NCBI GenBank assembly: GCA_039545275.1
Contig: BCHS01000004.1
Location: 759,078 to 823,077 of the forward strand
Source: Pseudomicrostroma phylloplanum
Lineage: Eukaryota; Basidiomycota; Exobasidiomycetes; Microstromatales
DNA length: 64,000 nucleotides
Reading direction: 5' to 3'
Below the pieces are notes generated by a model. That model saw only the letters and a list, made by a program, of their open reading frames with translations. It ran no database searches and was not told where the DNA came from. Shown here in pieces: positions 1 to 9,186 of this stretch (positions within the stretch are counted from its first letter, which is position 1; the number at the start of each line of letters is the position of its first letter). The translations under genes were made by a program, and so were the position numbers.

Positions 1-348
1 CATCACCGTACTTCGCCATGAGCTCCACAGCTCCCACCAGCACCGGGCAGCCTTCCAGTACGAGCTCGCCCGGTAGCTCCACAAACACCTCCGGCACCGG
101 TAGCGCACCCTTGAGCGTATTCGTGAGTAGCATATAGACCCACAGCTCCTTGGCGGCTCTCCTTCACCGGGCTCGCGTACTGGCAGCGAGAGACAGGCAT
201 CGTACCTGGCTGGAGCATTGGCTGTTTCGCAGCTTCCGGACTGCTCTGTCCCACCGATGCTTCTTCGCGTGCTCCAAAGATGCGTATTTCAACGTATACT
301 GAGGCTCCGACTCCTCATCCTTTCTCGCTTCCCTCTCGGCTGGCCCGT
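1..348 (-). CDS. 5'-proximal exons of an unrecognised gene running off the left edge (partial)
   Basis: Two exons are inferred: 206-348 and 1-148. Read leftwards, the intron upstream of 348 ends in CTAAG preceded by a perfect TACTAAC branch site (373-367). The next intron (149-205) begins GTACG after CCAG and ends CCAAG. The joined frame is open and reads like protein: a charged stretch with YTLKYASLEHAKKHRWDRAV, then a hydrophobic and acidic stretch with ELWVYMLLTNTL and FVELPGELVLEGCPVLVG. A first exon could start near 448 (MAWVW...), which would overlap the 5' leader of the plus-strand gene at 466. I do not recognise the family. The rival frame in 3-254 is glycine- and alanine-rich, ends in a stop and looks like a shadow. 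The gene is an inference from splice signals and composition only. Confidence 0.35.
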
Positions 349-465
349 CTTAGACTTTCATCATTGGTTAGTACTCAGCAGTCTGATTCCTCGCCTCCTC
401 CCTTCTCTGCCTCCCCCGCCATCCGCACACCCGTTCGCCACACCCACGCCATCTTCCACACGACG

Positions 466-1692
466 ATGTCTGCTGCCCTCCATCAGAACCTCGTTCTGCG
501 ACAGGAAAGCACCGGCTTTGGTAGCGGAATGGGTGGCGCGCCCACTGGTCAACCGCCTCCTCCCGCTCCATCAGAGTCGGCAGCCTCATCAAGCTCAGCG
601 GGCAGACCTTACGGCGGAGGAGGCGGAGGCGGTGGAGGAGGCGGATCCAATGGATCGCCAAGCATCCCTTACCCATTTCTCTCTTTTGCCCTCGCAGCCA
701 TCGCACTCTTCGTCGTAGTCGTGTCTTTCATCCTCGTGCGGATTTGCATGAGGAATCGGAGGATGAGAAGATACGGCATACCCCCTGGGGACAATGCTCT
801 AGATCGGTTCTTGACTGGCCAAGGTTCGATGGGCTTTAGGGGCCTGGGAGGAGAAGTGGAAGATACCCTTGTGCCGCCAAAGCTCTGGGAGGCCAAGGTC
901 GTGCCGCAAAAGACGGACCTAAGCGAGAAGGGCGGGTGGCAGAACTTGATGCCTGTGGCGGCTTCGCTTCCTACAGCACTTTACAGCACGACTGGAGCGG
1001 CAAGTCTTCGGAAAGACGACGAAAAGGACAAGGACAAGAACAAGGACAAGGAAGCAGCAGCAGCTCTAGACGGAGATGCTCGCATCTCAGGCTCGGTCAA
1101 CGTGTCAGTGCTGATCGCTATGCCATCACCTCCCAAGGGCGATGGTGAGGAGCTGCCAGAGCTCATGCTTGGGACAGCAGCAGTGCCCATCTATACCCGG
1201 AGCTCACGTACACCAGCAGCAACAGCAGCGTCTTCCGCTTCCGGCACGAGCTACTTCCACCCTTCGCACGCCAATAATGCACCCGCTACGAGTCATCCCA
1301 CTCGCGCTCAGCTGCTGAGCCTGTACCAGGCAGCACAGGACGCCAAGGAGGGCAGAAAGGAGCGTGCGGCAGCAGTCGCACAGCAGCAAGGGGAGAAGCG
1401 GGCCGCAGAGGAGACACAGCAGCAGCTCGATGAGGGCAACGCTACTGCTGCTGCTGCCTCGAGGGATAGACCGATGGCTATTGGAAGTGAGGATGTGGAC
1501 GTCGTGCGCGCAGCCAGCCCCACCATGACGGCGGATACGGTCACCACTGCTGGCGAAGAGGCGACACCGGCGGCAGCGGCAGCGGCAGCCCTGGCGGCAC
1601 ATTCGAGTGGGCCGGAAGCGGCACCGGCACTAGTGACGCCCAGTGCCGACACTTCGACGAGCCGGACGGGCCGGACTCCCCTGGCCGCTTAA
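466..1692 (+). CDS. Single-pass membrane protein with Gly/Ser-rich ectodomain, 408 aa
   Basis: The start is the first in-frame ATG that precedes a sensible N-terminus (MSAALHQNLVLRQ). No classical signal peptide is present. Residues about 15-65 are Gly/Pro/Ser-rich, including a run of eleven glycines. A strong transmembrane helix lies at about 69-95 (FLSFALAAIALFVVVVSFIL) and is followed at once by basic residues (RICMRNRRMRR), so the C-terminus should be cytosolic. The tail of about 300 residues is low-complexity, with Ala-, Gln- and Glu-rich runs. There is no intron. The layout (short disordered outside, one helix, long inside tail) recalls fungal SKG6/Mid2-type plasma-membrane proteins, but no catalytic or binding motif is visible and the function is unknown. 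See the second membrane protein at 27547, which shares the odd N-terminus. Confidence 0.7.
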   Translation: MSAALHQNLVLRQESTGFGSGMGGAPTGQPPPPAPSESAASSSSAGRPYGGGGGGGGGGGSNGSPSIPYPFLSFALAAIALFVVVVSFILVRICMRNRRMRRYGIPPGDNALDRFLTGQGSMGFRGLGGEVEDTLVPPKLWEAKVVPQKTDLSEKGGWQNLMPVAASLPTALYSTTGAASLRKDDEKDKDKNKDKEAAAALDGDARISGSVNVSVLIAMPSPPKGDGEELPELMLGTAAVPIYTRSSRTPAATAASSASGTSYFHPSHANNAPATSHPTRAQLLSLYQAAQDAKEGRKERAAAVAQQQGEKRAAEETQQQLDEGNATAAAASRDRPMAIGSEDVDVVRAASPTMTADTVTTAGEEATPAAAAAAALAAHSSGPEAAPALVTPSADTSTSRTGRTPLAA

Positions 1693-2012
1693 AGGGCTGT
1701 CTTAGTCGTTTCTCAAAACGTCTTCTCATCTCAACGTCATCCGCCCTCGCGAGCTTTCCTGCTTTCCGCACTTTTGTATTTCTCGGTCCTGCACTGTATT
1801 CTATCTTCGCCTCTTCGTTACGCTTTCCGCTTTACGCACTCCTGCAGCAAATGAAACGCGCTTGCACACTCCATCGTTGGTCTTCTCAGTCTGTGATTGT
1901 CGTAGTAGTACAAGTGTGCAGTTTACGGGACTACTTGCACAGGTGCAATGCCCCGAGTGGGCTGGCCTGCTGCCTCCCTCCCTTGAACCGTCGGGATCTG
2001 TCCTGACCTCTC
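1693..2012. other. Convergent 3' interval
   Basis: This interval separates the 3' ends of the membrane-protein gene and topoisomerase III. It is pyrimidine-rich on the plus strand, presumably holds both 3' UTRs, and contains no convincing gene. Confidence 0.6.
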
Positions 2013-5000
2013 TCACCTCCTCTTCTTCTTCGCTCCACCCGCAGCTCCCGAACCAGTAGCGCGTCTCTTTCCGCCCCTACTCCCAGGCCCGCCTCCCCGA
2101 CCGCGTCCTCCTCTGGAAGAGAAGCCGCGCCCACCGCCGCGATTAAAGCCGCCGCCGCCGCCGTTTGTGGTAGGTCCATCGTTAGGACAGTCAGAGGACC
2201 AGTGACCTTCCTCGCCGCACTTGAAGCACTGCCCGCCACCACGGGAGACTCCTCCGCCGCCGCCGCCGCCGCCGCCGCCGCGAGAAGGTCCAGCAGCAGC
2301 GCCAGCGGGCTTGCCTGGGCAGTCCTTGGCCCAGTGTCCCTCTCTGGAGCACTTGTAGCAGGAGCCTGAAGTCCCACCCCCGCCACCACCAGCTCCTCGT
2401 GTGCGCTCTCGCACGCTCTCGACCGTCCACCCTCCACCGCCTCCACCGCCGCCGCCCTCGTCGTCTTCGTCCCCTGCCTCGTCCTCCCACTCGAACATCC
2501 TGCACCGCACCGAGGCGTTCTCCTTTGGGCAGCAGTAGAACCGCCGTCCCTTTGTGGGTCCTTCCTTGGAGACGGTCTTGAGGCTCGCCTCCAGGCCGCA
2601 CTCGCAGCGTTTCCTCCCACCTCTAGCATTGCCGTTCCCGTTGCCGTTTCGGTTGCCATTACCATTGCCATTGGCGTGAGCATTCGCATCAGCAAAGGTC
2701 GAGGGGGAGGAGGAGGATCCGCCTGCATCGGCGGCGAGGCTGGCAAACCAGGCGCGGTACTCGTCTATGCGCTCGGCGCTCTCATCGAAGCCGTTTTCGT
2801 TGCCTTGGGAGCTCATGGCGGCCAACTCGTCCAGGAGGGCAATGTCGTCGTTGCGTGCTTCGATCTCCTCCCGGGAGAGGGCTTGAGGTTGAGCTGCTGG
2901 ACGCGAGGAGACGGGAGCGGGACGCGCCGGGGTTGGTCTGGTGTTGCTGTTGCCGTTGCCGTTGCCGTTGGCGCTGCGAGCAGGAGGTGGATTGGAAGGA
3001 GCAACAGGAGCTCCGGTCCTTCGAGGCGGACTACTTTGACGCCGCATCGTGACGTCAGGAGAGGGACTGCGAGGTGCAAGAGCCGCATACGGAGCCCTGC
3101 TAGTAGCGCCGCTATTTGCACGCCCAACAGCCCAAGCAGGCAGAGGCTCATCCTGTTCGTTGGCACGCGAGGTCCAAGGAGCTCTGCTGTTGGTATTGTT
3201 GGTCCTACTTGGACCAGCTACAGCCCCTTGATCGTCCACTGCCCAATCAAAGAACCCACAGCTTCCATCTGATTGTCCCTTTTCGCAGCTCCAAAACTTC
3301 TTGCCTTTGCTGGGCCCTTCTTTGACTACCGTACGCTTGACGGCTGCCTCGCCACAGCGACACTGAGGAGGCTGATGGTTGTCTTGCATGTCGGTGAATG
3401 GAGGCCGGACGGAAGTGGAGGCCGTGGACGAGGTGCGTTGTAGAGGCGGTGCAGGGCGAGCAGGGCCTGTCCGCGCTGATGGAGCGACAGCTGTTGCGGT
3501 GGATCTTTGGCGTGATGATGATGCTTGATTGGGTCGAGCAGCTGACGCTCCCCCGCCGGCGCCGTCGTCACCGTCATCGTCGTCGTCATCCGAAGGTTCG
3601 CCTCCAGGAGCTCGACCGTTCGCTGGTCTGGCAGGCCGCCTCTGGGCGACGTTGTCGCTACCCTCTTCGCCTTTCACATATCTTCGCACACTCTGCAAAA
3701 GCGACAATACAACCATCGTCAGCCTTGAGCGTTCGGCCGCGGAATGACTCAGACTACTCACATCGATGAGCTGCGCCAGGTTCTGCTTTGTCTGCAGATA
3801 CATAGCTCGATATTCTGCAATGCTCTCTTCTAACGTCTGATCTTTCGTACGCTGACCTTCACAGATGAGGTTCATCCGAAATTCCGTCTGTGTACGAGCA
3901 AAAGTCAGGTAAGGTAAGCAATGGATGCGGAGTATACCACCGGCGCAGCGGCACTGTCATGAGCTGACTCACCTCTCTGCGCAGCAAAGGCTTGCAAAGA
4001 CTTTTCTCAAAGTCGATGCCATTGTAGCCATCGACCAAGCCCATGCCCAGAGTCGAAGGCATCAGGTAGGTAGTCTTGCCCATCTGTCGCGCCTCTACGT
4101 ACTCCCGTGCGATGACCTTGGAGATATGCTCAGCGATAGTGGCATCTGTGCCAATGCCGTTCTTGTCCATCAAATTGACGAGGTCGGCTTCAGTGAGGAG
4201 GTTGGGAGCGCTCGTAGAGCCTTCCTTGAGCACACATGTGCTGGGTCTGAAGCGCTCTCCTTCTTCGAATGGAGGCAAGAGTGAGTCGCCCCATTTGTCG
4301 TAGGGAAAGACGTCGAGGTAATTGCGCTCATGGATTACGAGTCCTATGAGCAGAAACATTTTCGATCAGTGGCTGCTCCTCAACAATTGCCTCAACGGAG
4401 CTGACTCACCGCCTGCTCCGAAGAACTCTTCCGCCAGCTCGATCTCGATATTGGTCTGCTTCCCTGTGGCATCCTTGGAGCAACTTGCAAGGAAGCGTCT
4501 CGTGACGTAATCGTATACCCTCTTTTCGTCGGCCGAGAGGTTGTTCGCATGGGCAGTCGGATGAATGGGCGGGTGAGCCTTATCATTCTTCTTGCCATTT
4601 CTCGGCCGCTCGTAGGCATCCCCATCGAGAAGACGCTGGGCGTGCGCTCCCCACTCTGCATCTGATGTCTGCTTGCGAATCAATGAGTGAAAGTCGAATT
4701 GGGCGTCGTACTGGTCCGTCTCTGTTCGCGGGTAGGACAGGAACCCCTTGTTGTACAGTGCCTCAGCCAGGTCTAGGATCCTCTTGGGAGCCATGCGTAG
4801 GAGACGAGACCCTGACTTTTGCAGCTCGACGGTCGTCAGTGGGTATGGCTTGAACTTCCTCGTGGGTTTGCTGGTCACTTTTGTGACAAGCGCATCCATA
4901 CTGTCCTTGCAGCCTTCGTACAGCATCTCCACTGTGGGCTTGTCGAAGAGATGCCCTCTGCGCCAGGTGAATGTGACCGTCTGCAGGGGGAGCCCGGGAG

Positions 5001-5894
5001 CTTCTCTTCTCTTCAGAGTGACGGAGATGTGCCAGAAGTCCTCGGAGACGAAGTTGCGTACTTTCTCGTATTGGTCAACGACAAAGCCCAGAGTGGGAAA
5101 TTGGCAGGGTCCTGACAGGTATGAGACGAGGGTCGGTCAGACGAATGAGCCGCTACTCTCAGCAGCACTTCTGTGCTACTCACCGTAACTCATGACTCTC
5201 CTACCCAGCTCAGGCAATGCATTTTGCAGATTCGTCGTTTGCAGTCTCGTCAAAGCAGCTCCGACTCTCAGGTCCAGCTCTTGTCTCGCCTCTACAGCCG
5301 AAGCAGCCGCCCAGTCCAGCTCTCCAGCATCTCTGCAAGCAGCATGAATCTGGTTCGCAATAATGGCGCTAAATCTAGCCCTCTTGACTTGAATCCGTGG
5401 GTTGGCCTTGCGACATTCTCGGACAACTTCGGCGCCGATGTGCTCGCCTTCTCGATCGCAGTCGGTCCAGATCATGAGTATGGTCGCTCTGCGGGCTTCT
5501 TGACGGAGGTTGGCAGCAATTGCTTCGCCGTCCTGTTCCAGCAAAGGAGCTCAGCATATTCAGCAAGCGCAGCTAAAAGGACTTCTCTACATCTCCTATG
5601 CTTACTACTCACCTTGCTCAGCTTCGTCTCCACTGGCGCCTCGAACAGCGACAAGGGATCACAGCTCCCCCACTGTCTATACCTCTCCCCAAAATCATTC
5701 TCTGTCAAATGTCCCCTCACGCTGGTGACGGTCATCTCCACCCACCCATCCCTGCCACCCCAATTGTACTGCAGGTCAAAGTTGCGACAGAACTTGTCTT
5801 TGCCTGGGCGGGACTGGAAGCCGCCATCGTGGGCTAGGATGGAGGAGATGCTCTTGGCGATCGAGGGCTTTTCAGCGACGCAGAGGATCTTCAT
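2013..5894 (-). CDS. TOP3: DNA topoisomerase III (type IA) with two GRF and two CCHC zinc fingers, 1169 aa
   Basis: Exons: 5613-5894, 5184-5532, 4410-5111, 3973-4343, 3762-3887, 2013-3692; all introns are GT-AG, 66-85 nt. The N-terminal TOPRIM domain begins MKILCVAEKPSIAKSIS and holds the metal motif WTDCDREGEHIG. The type IA core continues with SYGPCQFPTLGFV across the second splice and the active-site motif NKGFLSYPRTETD, whose tyrosine is residue 337. HPPIHPTA and DKNGIGTDATIAEHI follow. After a disordered linker come GRF finger 1 (about 720-762), GRF finger 2 (about 971-1016) and CCHC knuckles CYKCSREGHWAKDC and CFKCGEEGHWSSDC (about 1054-1111). The tail is Gly/Arg-rich and ends in a basic KKKRR. 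The family relaxes negatively supercoiled DNA and, with a RecQ helicase and Rmi1, dissolves double Holliday junctions. GRF fingers favour single-stranded DNA. The fifth intron (3693-3761) has no stop and is a multiple of three. Confidence 0.95.
2254..2280. repeat. CCG triplet microsatellite inside TOP3
   Basis: An uninterrupted CCG run that reads GGC on the coding (minus) strand and encodes a glycine homopolymer between the two CCHC knuckles of topoisomerase III. Confidence 0.9.
3693..3761 (-). other. Stop-free 69-nt intron of TOP3
   Basis: The donor is GAT|GTGAGT and the acceptor TTTTGCAG|AGT. The intron is 69 nt long (23 codons) and open in frame, so retention would add 23 residues without a frameshift. 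The canonical splice sites and the better fit of QLID|SVRRYV favour splicing. Confidence 0.75.
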
Positions 5895-6291
5895 GCCTGG
5901 CTCTGCCTGAGGGCGCTACCGCCCAGTGGCTGCAGGTCTTCCGGTGAGGGCGGGGGAAGAGCAGCTGATGCTGAGCAGGCAGGCGGCATACAGGCCTAGC
6001 GGCTGACCTCGATGGCCATGAGATGGGGACGCAGTCAAGTCTAGCAGTGGGCAAGGAGGAAGTGAAACTGCAGGACCACACTGTATGCAGCTGAGGGTCT
6101 TGGTATGCCTATCTGTGGTGGGACTAGTGGCAATCAATCTTTTGTGTTGGGCGGAAAGCGGGGCGCGGTGCAATGCAGCTGGATTGCGTGTCGCGTCAGA
6201 CGGAAAGAGGGGCGTCCAACACCGCCGTACAGTGGAGAGGAGAGCACCATGGCATTGACAGCAAGAGGCTACAGGAGGTCTATGTCGGCGA
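5895..6291. promoter_or_regulatory. Upstream region of TOP3 / 3' flank of the LAT transporter
   Basis: This lies between two minus-strand genes. It should hold the transporter 3' UTR and the TOP3 promoter. I see no ORF worth calling and no repeat. Confidence 0.5.
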
Positions 6292-8718
6292 TTACCCATC
6301 ACCGTCACCTCGCCGATGGCCGTCGTCATCATCACCATCGTTGCCGTCCTCGTCTTCGTTGACCGCTCTGCTTTTGCCCTTGGCGCTGGCGGAGTACCTC
6401 ACTGTGTCTACCGACTCCCTACCGAGCATCTCCATGGCCTCTTCCTCATTACCATCCTCGACGTCCTCGTCGCCATTTCTATGTACTACGTTCGACCTGA
6501 CCGCGCCTCCTTTATTTCTACCACCACACCACTCCCTCACCTTCACAGGCACAATGACCCCAAGCAGACCCTCCCTTGCTTTACTGACACTAAGGAAGTA
6601 CGCTGGCAGACCGGCCGCCATGAACAGGAATGCCGCTCCAGCCTCGACGGGAGCAGAGGCGATCGGCATGACCAAGAGGAACAGAGCCGTCGTGGCAAAG
6701 AGGAGCGGTGTGGGGAGAAAGGTCCTGTAGGGCCGATGCAGGTTGGGTTCCTTGAAGCGCAATACGACGAGACCTAGCACTGTGAGGAAGTACCATGTGT
6801 AGGAGCAGACGCCATAGAAGGAGACGAGCGAGGCGAAGCCCGAGCCGAAGAGGATGAAGACCAGGATGAGTACAGCTTGGAAGACGGTGGCGGTGACAGG
6901 GGTGGCCGTTCTCGAATTGATGCGACCGAACACGGCAGGCAGGTATCCCTCCTTGCCCGCCGCATAGACCAGTCTAGCGCTGGTGTAGACCTGCGAGTTC
7001 AAGGCACCAAAGCAGCTGAAGGAGACTAGACCTGCAAAGACGATCCCGCCCGTCGTGCCAAAGATGGCAGAGCCAAAGTCGAGAGCGACTGTGTTGGTTC
7101 CGCTGACCAGTGCTGGTGGCAGGACCAGAAAGTAGGAGGCGACCATGAGGCAGAAAAAGGTGATCACAAGCGACATCGAAGAGTGAATGACTCTGGGGAG
7201 ATCACGTGTGACGTTCTTCATCTCACCGGCCACATAGCACGACTGGTCCCAGCCGTCGTACGCCCAGAGACCTGAATACAGCGCAAGGGCATAGGAGCTC
7301 GGGGAGGTCGACGAGCCTTCGAAGAGGGAGCCAAAGGATGAGAAGGCTTGCTTCGATTCAGTGGGCATCTTACCCCGCGCGGCAGTGACGATGGCCAAGA
7401 TAGGGACGGCAACGAGTGCTGAGGAGGAGGAAGAGGAGGAGGAAGACGCTGTCAGTCTTTCCTAACTACAAGGGAGCCTCGGTCTCTACGCCCCTTGACT
7501 TACCTATCAGCTTCACAGTCGTCGTCCCCACCTGCAATCTCGTTCCCAGACGAGCGCTGAAGGCATTGAGCGCCGAGATAACCACGACGATCACGCATGC
7601 GATGAGCTTGACAGACCAGGCCGGTATACCATCAAGGCCCTGCTCGTGCGGATGATCCGCATCAGCTTTAGTGGTATGGAAAATGACCCTTGCCAGGTAC
7701 TCTCCAAAGATGATCGCGATGATCGCTCCCGACCCAGGCTTGAGGGCCACAATGGCCGTCCAGCTGAAGAGATACGAGGGGAGGGGGCCAAACGCATAGT
7801 TGAGGTAGGCCTGCGCTCCACCGTTCTCCGGGATGGCTGCGCCGAGCTCTGCAAATGAGGAAGCGCCAGACCAGGCGAGAAAGCCAGAGAAGATCCAGAC
7901 GATCAGACTTGCACCGACGGAGCCGGTGTTGAGGGTGACTACGCCCGGGGAGGAGAAGATGCCGGAACCTATCTGCAGACCCACAGTCAGGGCGATCCCT
8001 AGAGGAAAGGTGTATCGTGGCCGATTCATCAGCATGGGGAGATCTCCGGTACGGCTAAGCTCTCCGTTTACTCACCATCAATCAGTCCCATTCTCCTCTC
8101 TGGATCCTTGTACCTCTTTCTCCGCACACGATGCCTCCCGTGCGAACCAGCAGTGATCGCTCCTTCCACATCTCCATACTCCTGTCCTCCTCTTCCACCT
8201 ACAGTCTCGCCTCCCTTCTCAGCTCGATCCTCCTCTTCGTACTCATCATCATCGTTCCCGCTAAGACTGAGAGGGAGGAGGTTGTCCCGGAAGCCAAAGG
8301 AGACGCTCTCGAGGCTGGAGCGAGTGGAGAGGGAGGGGCTGGGCGGACGAGCGCCTGCTTGCTGGGGATGGATGAGGTTGGAGAGGGTAGCAGACCATCG
8401 ACGTACGTGCGAGGAGGAAGGGGCTGCAGAGCCCTCTGCTCTCGAGAGACCCTGCGAGGCTTCATAAACGACAAAGTCCTCCTCGTCCTCATCTTGTCCC
8501 TGTCCTTGCCCGTGCCGCTCTGACTGCCTCTCCTTTCCCTTGCCACGAGGTGAAGACCCTCTGAGCGCCTCATCCACCTCCTGTGTGCTGTGTCTTGTCC
8601 GATCGGAAGTGACGTTGAGCGGCTGATCGTCCAGGCCTTGGGTCACGATTGCCTCTCCTAGCGGGTCTGCGCCGTGCGGGGCTGCTGGGCCGGAAGAAGA
8701 GGAGGCCGTGGAGAGCAT
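6292..8718 (-). CDS. LAT-family (APC superfamily) amino-acid transporter, 754 aa
   Basis: Exons: 8076-8718, 7504-7998, 6292-7418. The only in-frame ATG near the 5' end is at 8718. The N-terminal 210 residues are a hydrophilic cytosolic arm with acidic and basic patches. Transmembrane segment 1 carries the family signature GLQIGSGIFSSPG, assembled across the first splice (GLIDG|IALTVG). Next come ASSFAELGAAIPENGGAQAY and LKPGSGAIIAIIFGEYL; in exon 3 GLWAYDGWDQ and then ARLVYAAGKEGYLP follow. About twelve hydrophobic segments are expected. The C-terminal 90 residues are acidic, with many Asp, Glu and Gly. The family moves neutral amino acids; fungal members include the methionine permeases of the Mup1/Mup3 group, but substrate cannot be read from this sequence. 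Fungal members work alone in the plasma or vacuolar membrane. Confidence 0.9.
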
Positions 8719-9186
8719 AGCTAGGCGATACGCTCCAGCATGCGGGCGCAATTGGATAGTCTGAAGGGCGTGGGATAAAGCTCAACGGCCTGCGAATCCT
8801 TGTTGCAGAGGAGCTCTGAGGAGGGAAAAGAGTGGCAAGGTGAGTATTCCTGGAAGAGCGAGTGTTGGTTCAGTCAGTCGGGGCCAATTGCCTTTTCCCT
8901 CGGCGCCCTCCACGCAAAGTTGCCTCCGCCTCATTCATGCACGCGACAAAACTAAGACCGGATCGCAACATACGAATACACAGCTCACAGCGGGTTGAAG
9001 ACGAGTCATTGACGAGAGATCGTTTTCACTGGATGTCCTAATTACAGCTGTGTTCGAGATGATGATTTCAAAGTCGAACAAAAAGTTGCCAAACGAGGTG
9101 GTGACAAAGGAAGGTGCAGGATCAGATTACCCCGGAACAACTTCTTCCCTTCGTCCTCCCTCCGTCTCGCTCCTTCCTGCCCCTGC
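8719..9186. promoter_or_regulatory. Upstream region of the LAT transporter
   Basis: About 470 nt between the KNR4-like stop and the transporter start, both minus-strand. It should contain the transporter promoter and the KNR4-like 3' UTR. No gene or notable repeat seen. Confidence 0.5.

Noticed and set aside
2254..2280. CRISPR-like or satellite array
   Set aside because: It is a simple CCG microsatellite coding for glycine; there are no spacers, and the host is a eukaryote.
1931..2746. 271-codon minus-strand ORF rich in Ala/Arg/Ser
   Set aside because: It is a frame-shifted shadow of the TOP3 zinc-finger exon; the overlapping frame has clear GRF and CCHC motifs.
8044..8075. 32-nt intron in the LAT transporter gene
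   Set aside because: Too short for a normal fungal intron, and the 77-nt alternative ends in a better pyrimidine-rich acceptor and gives the expected first helix.
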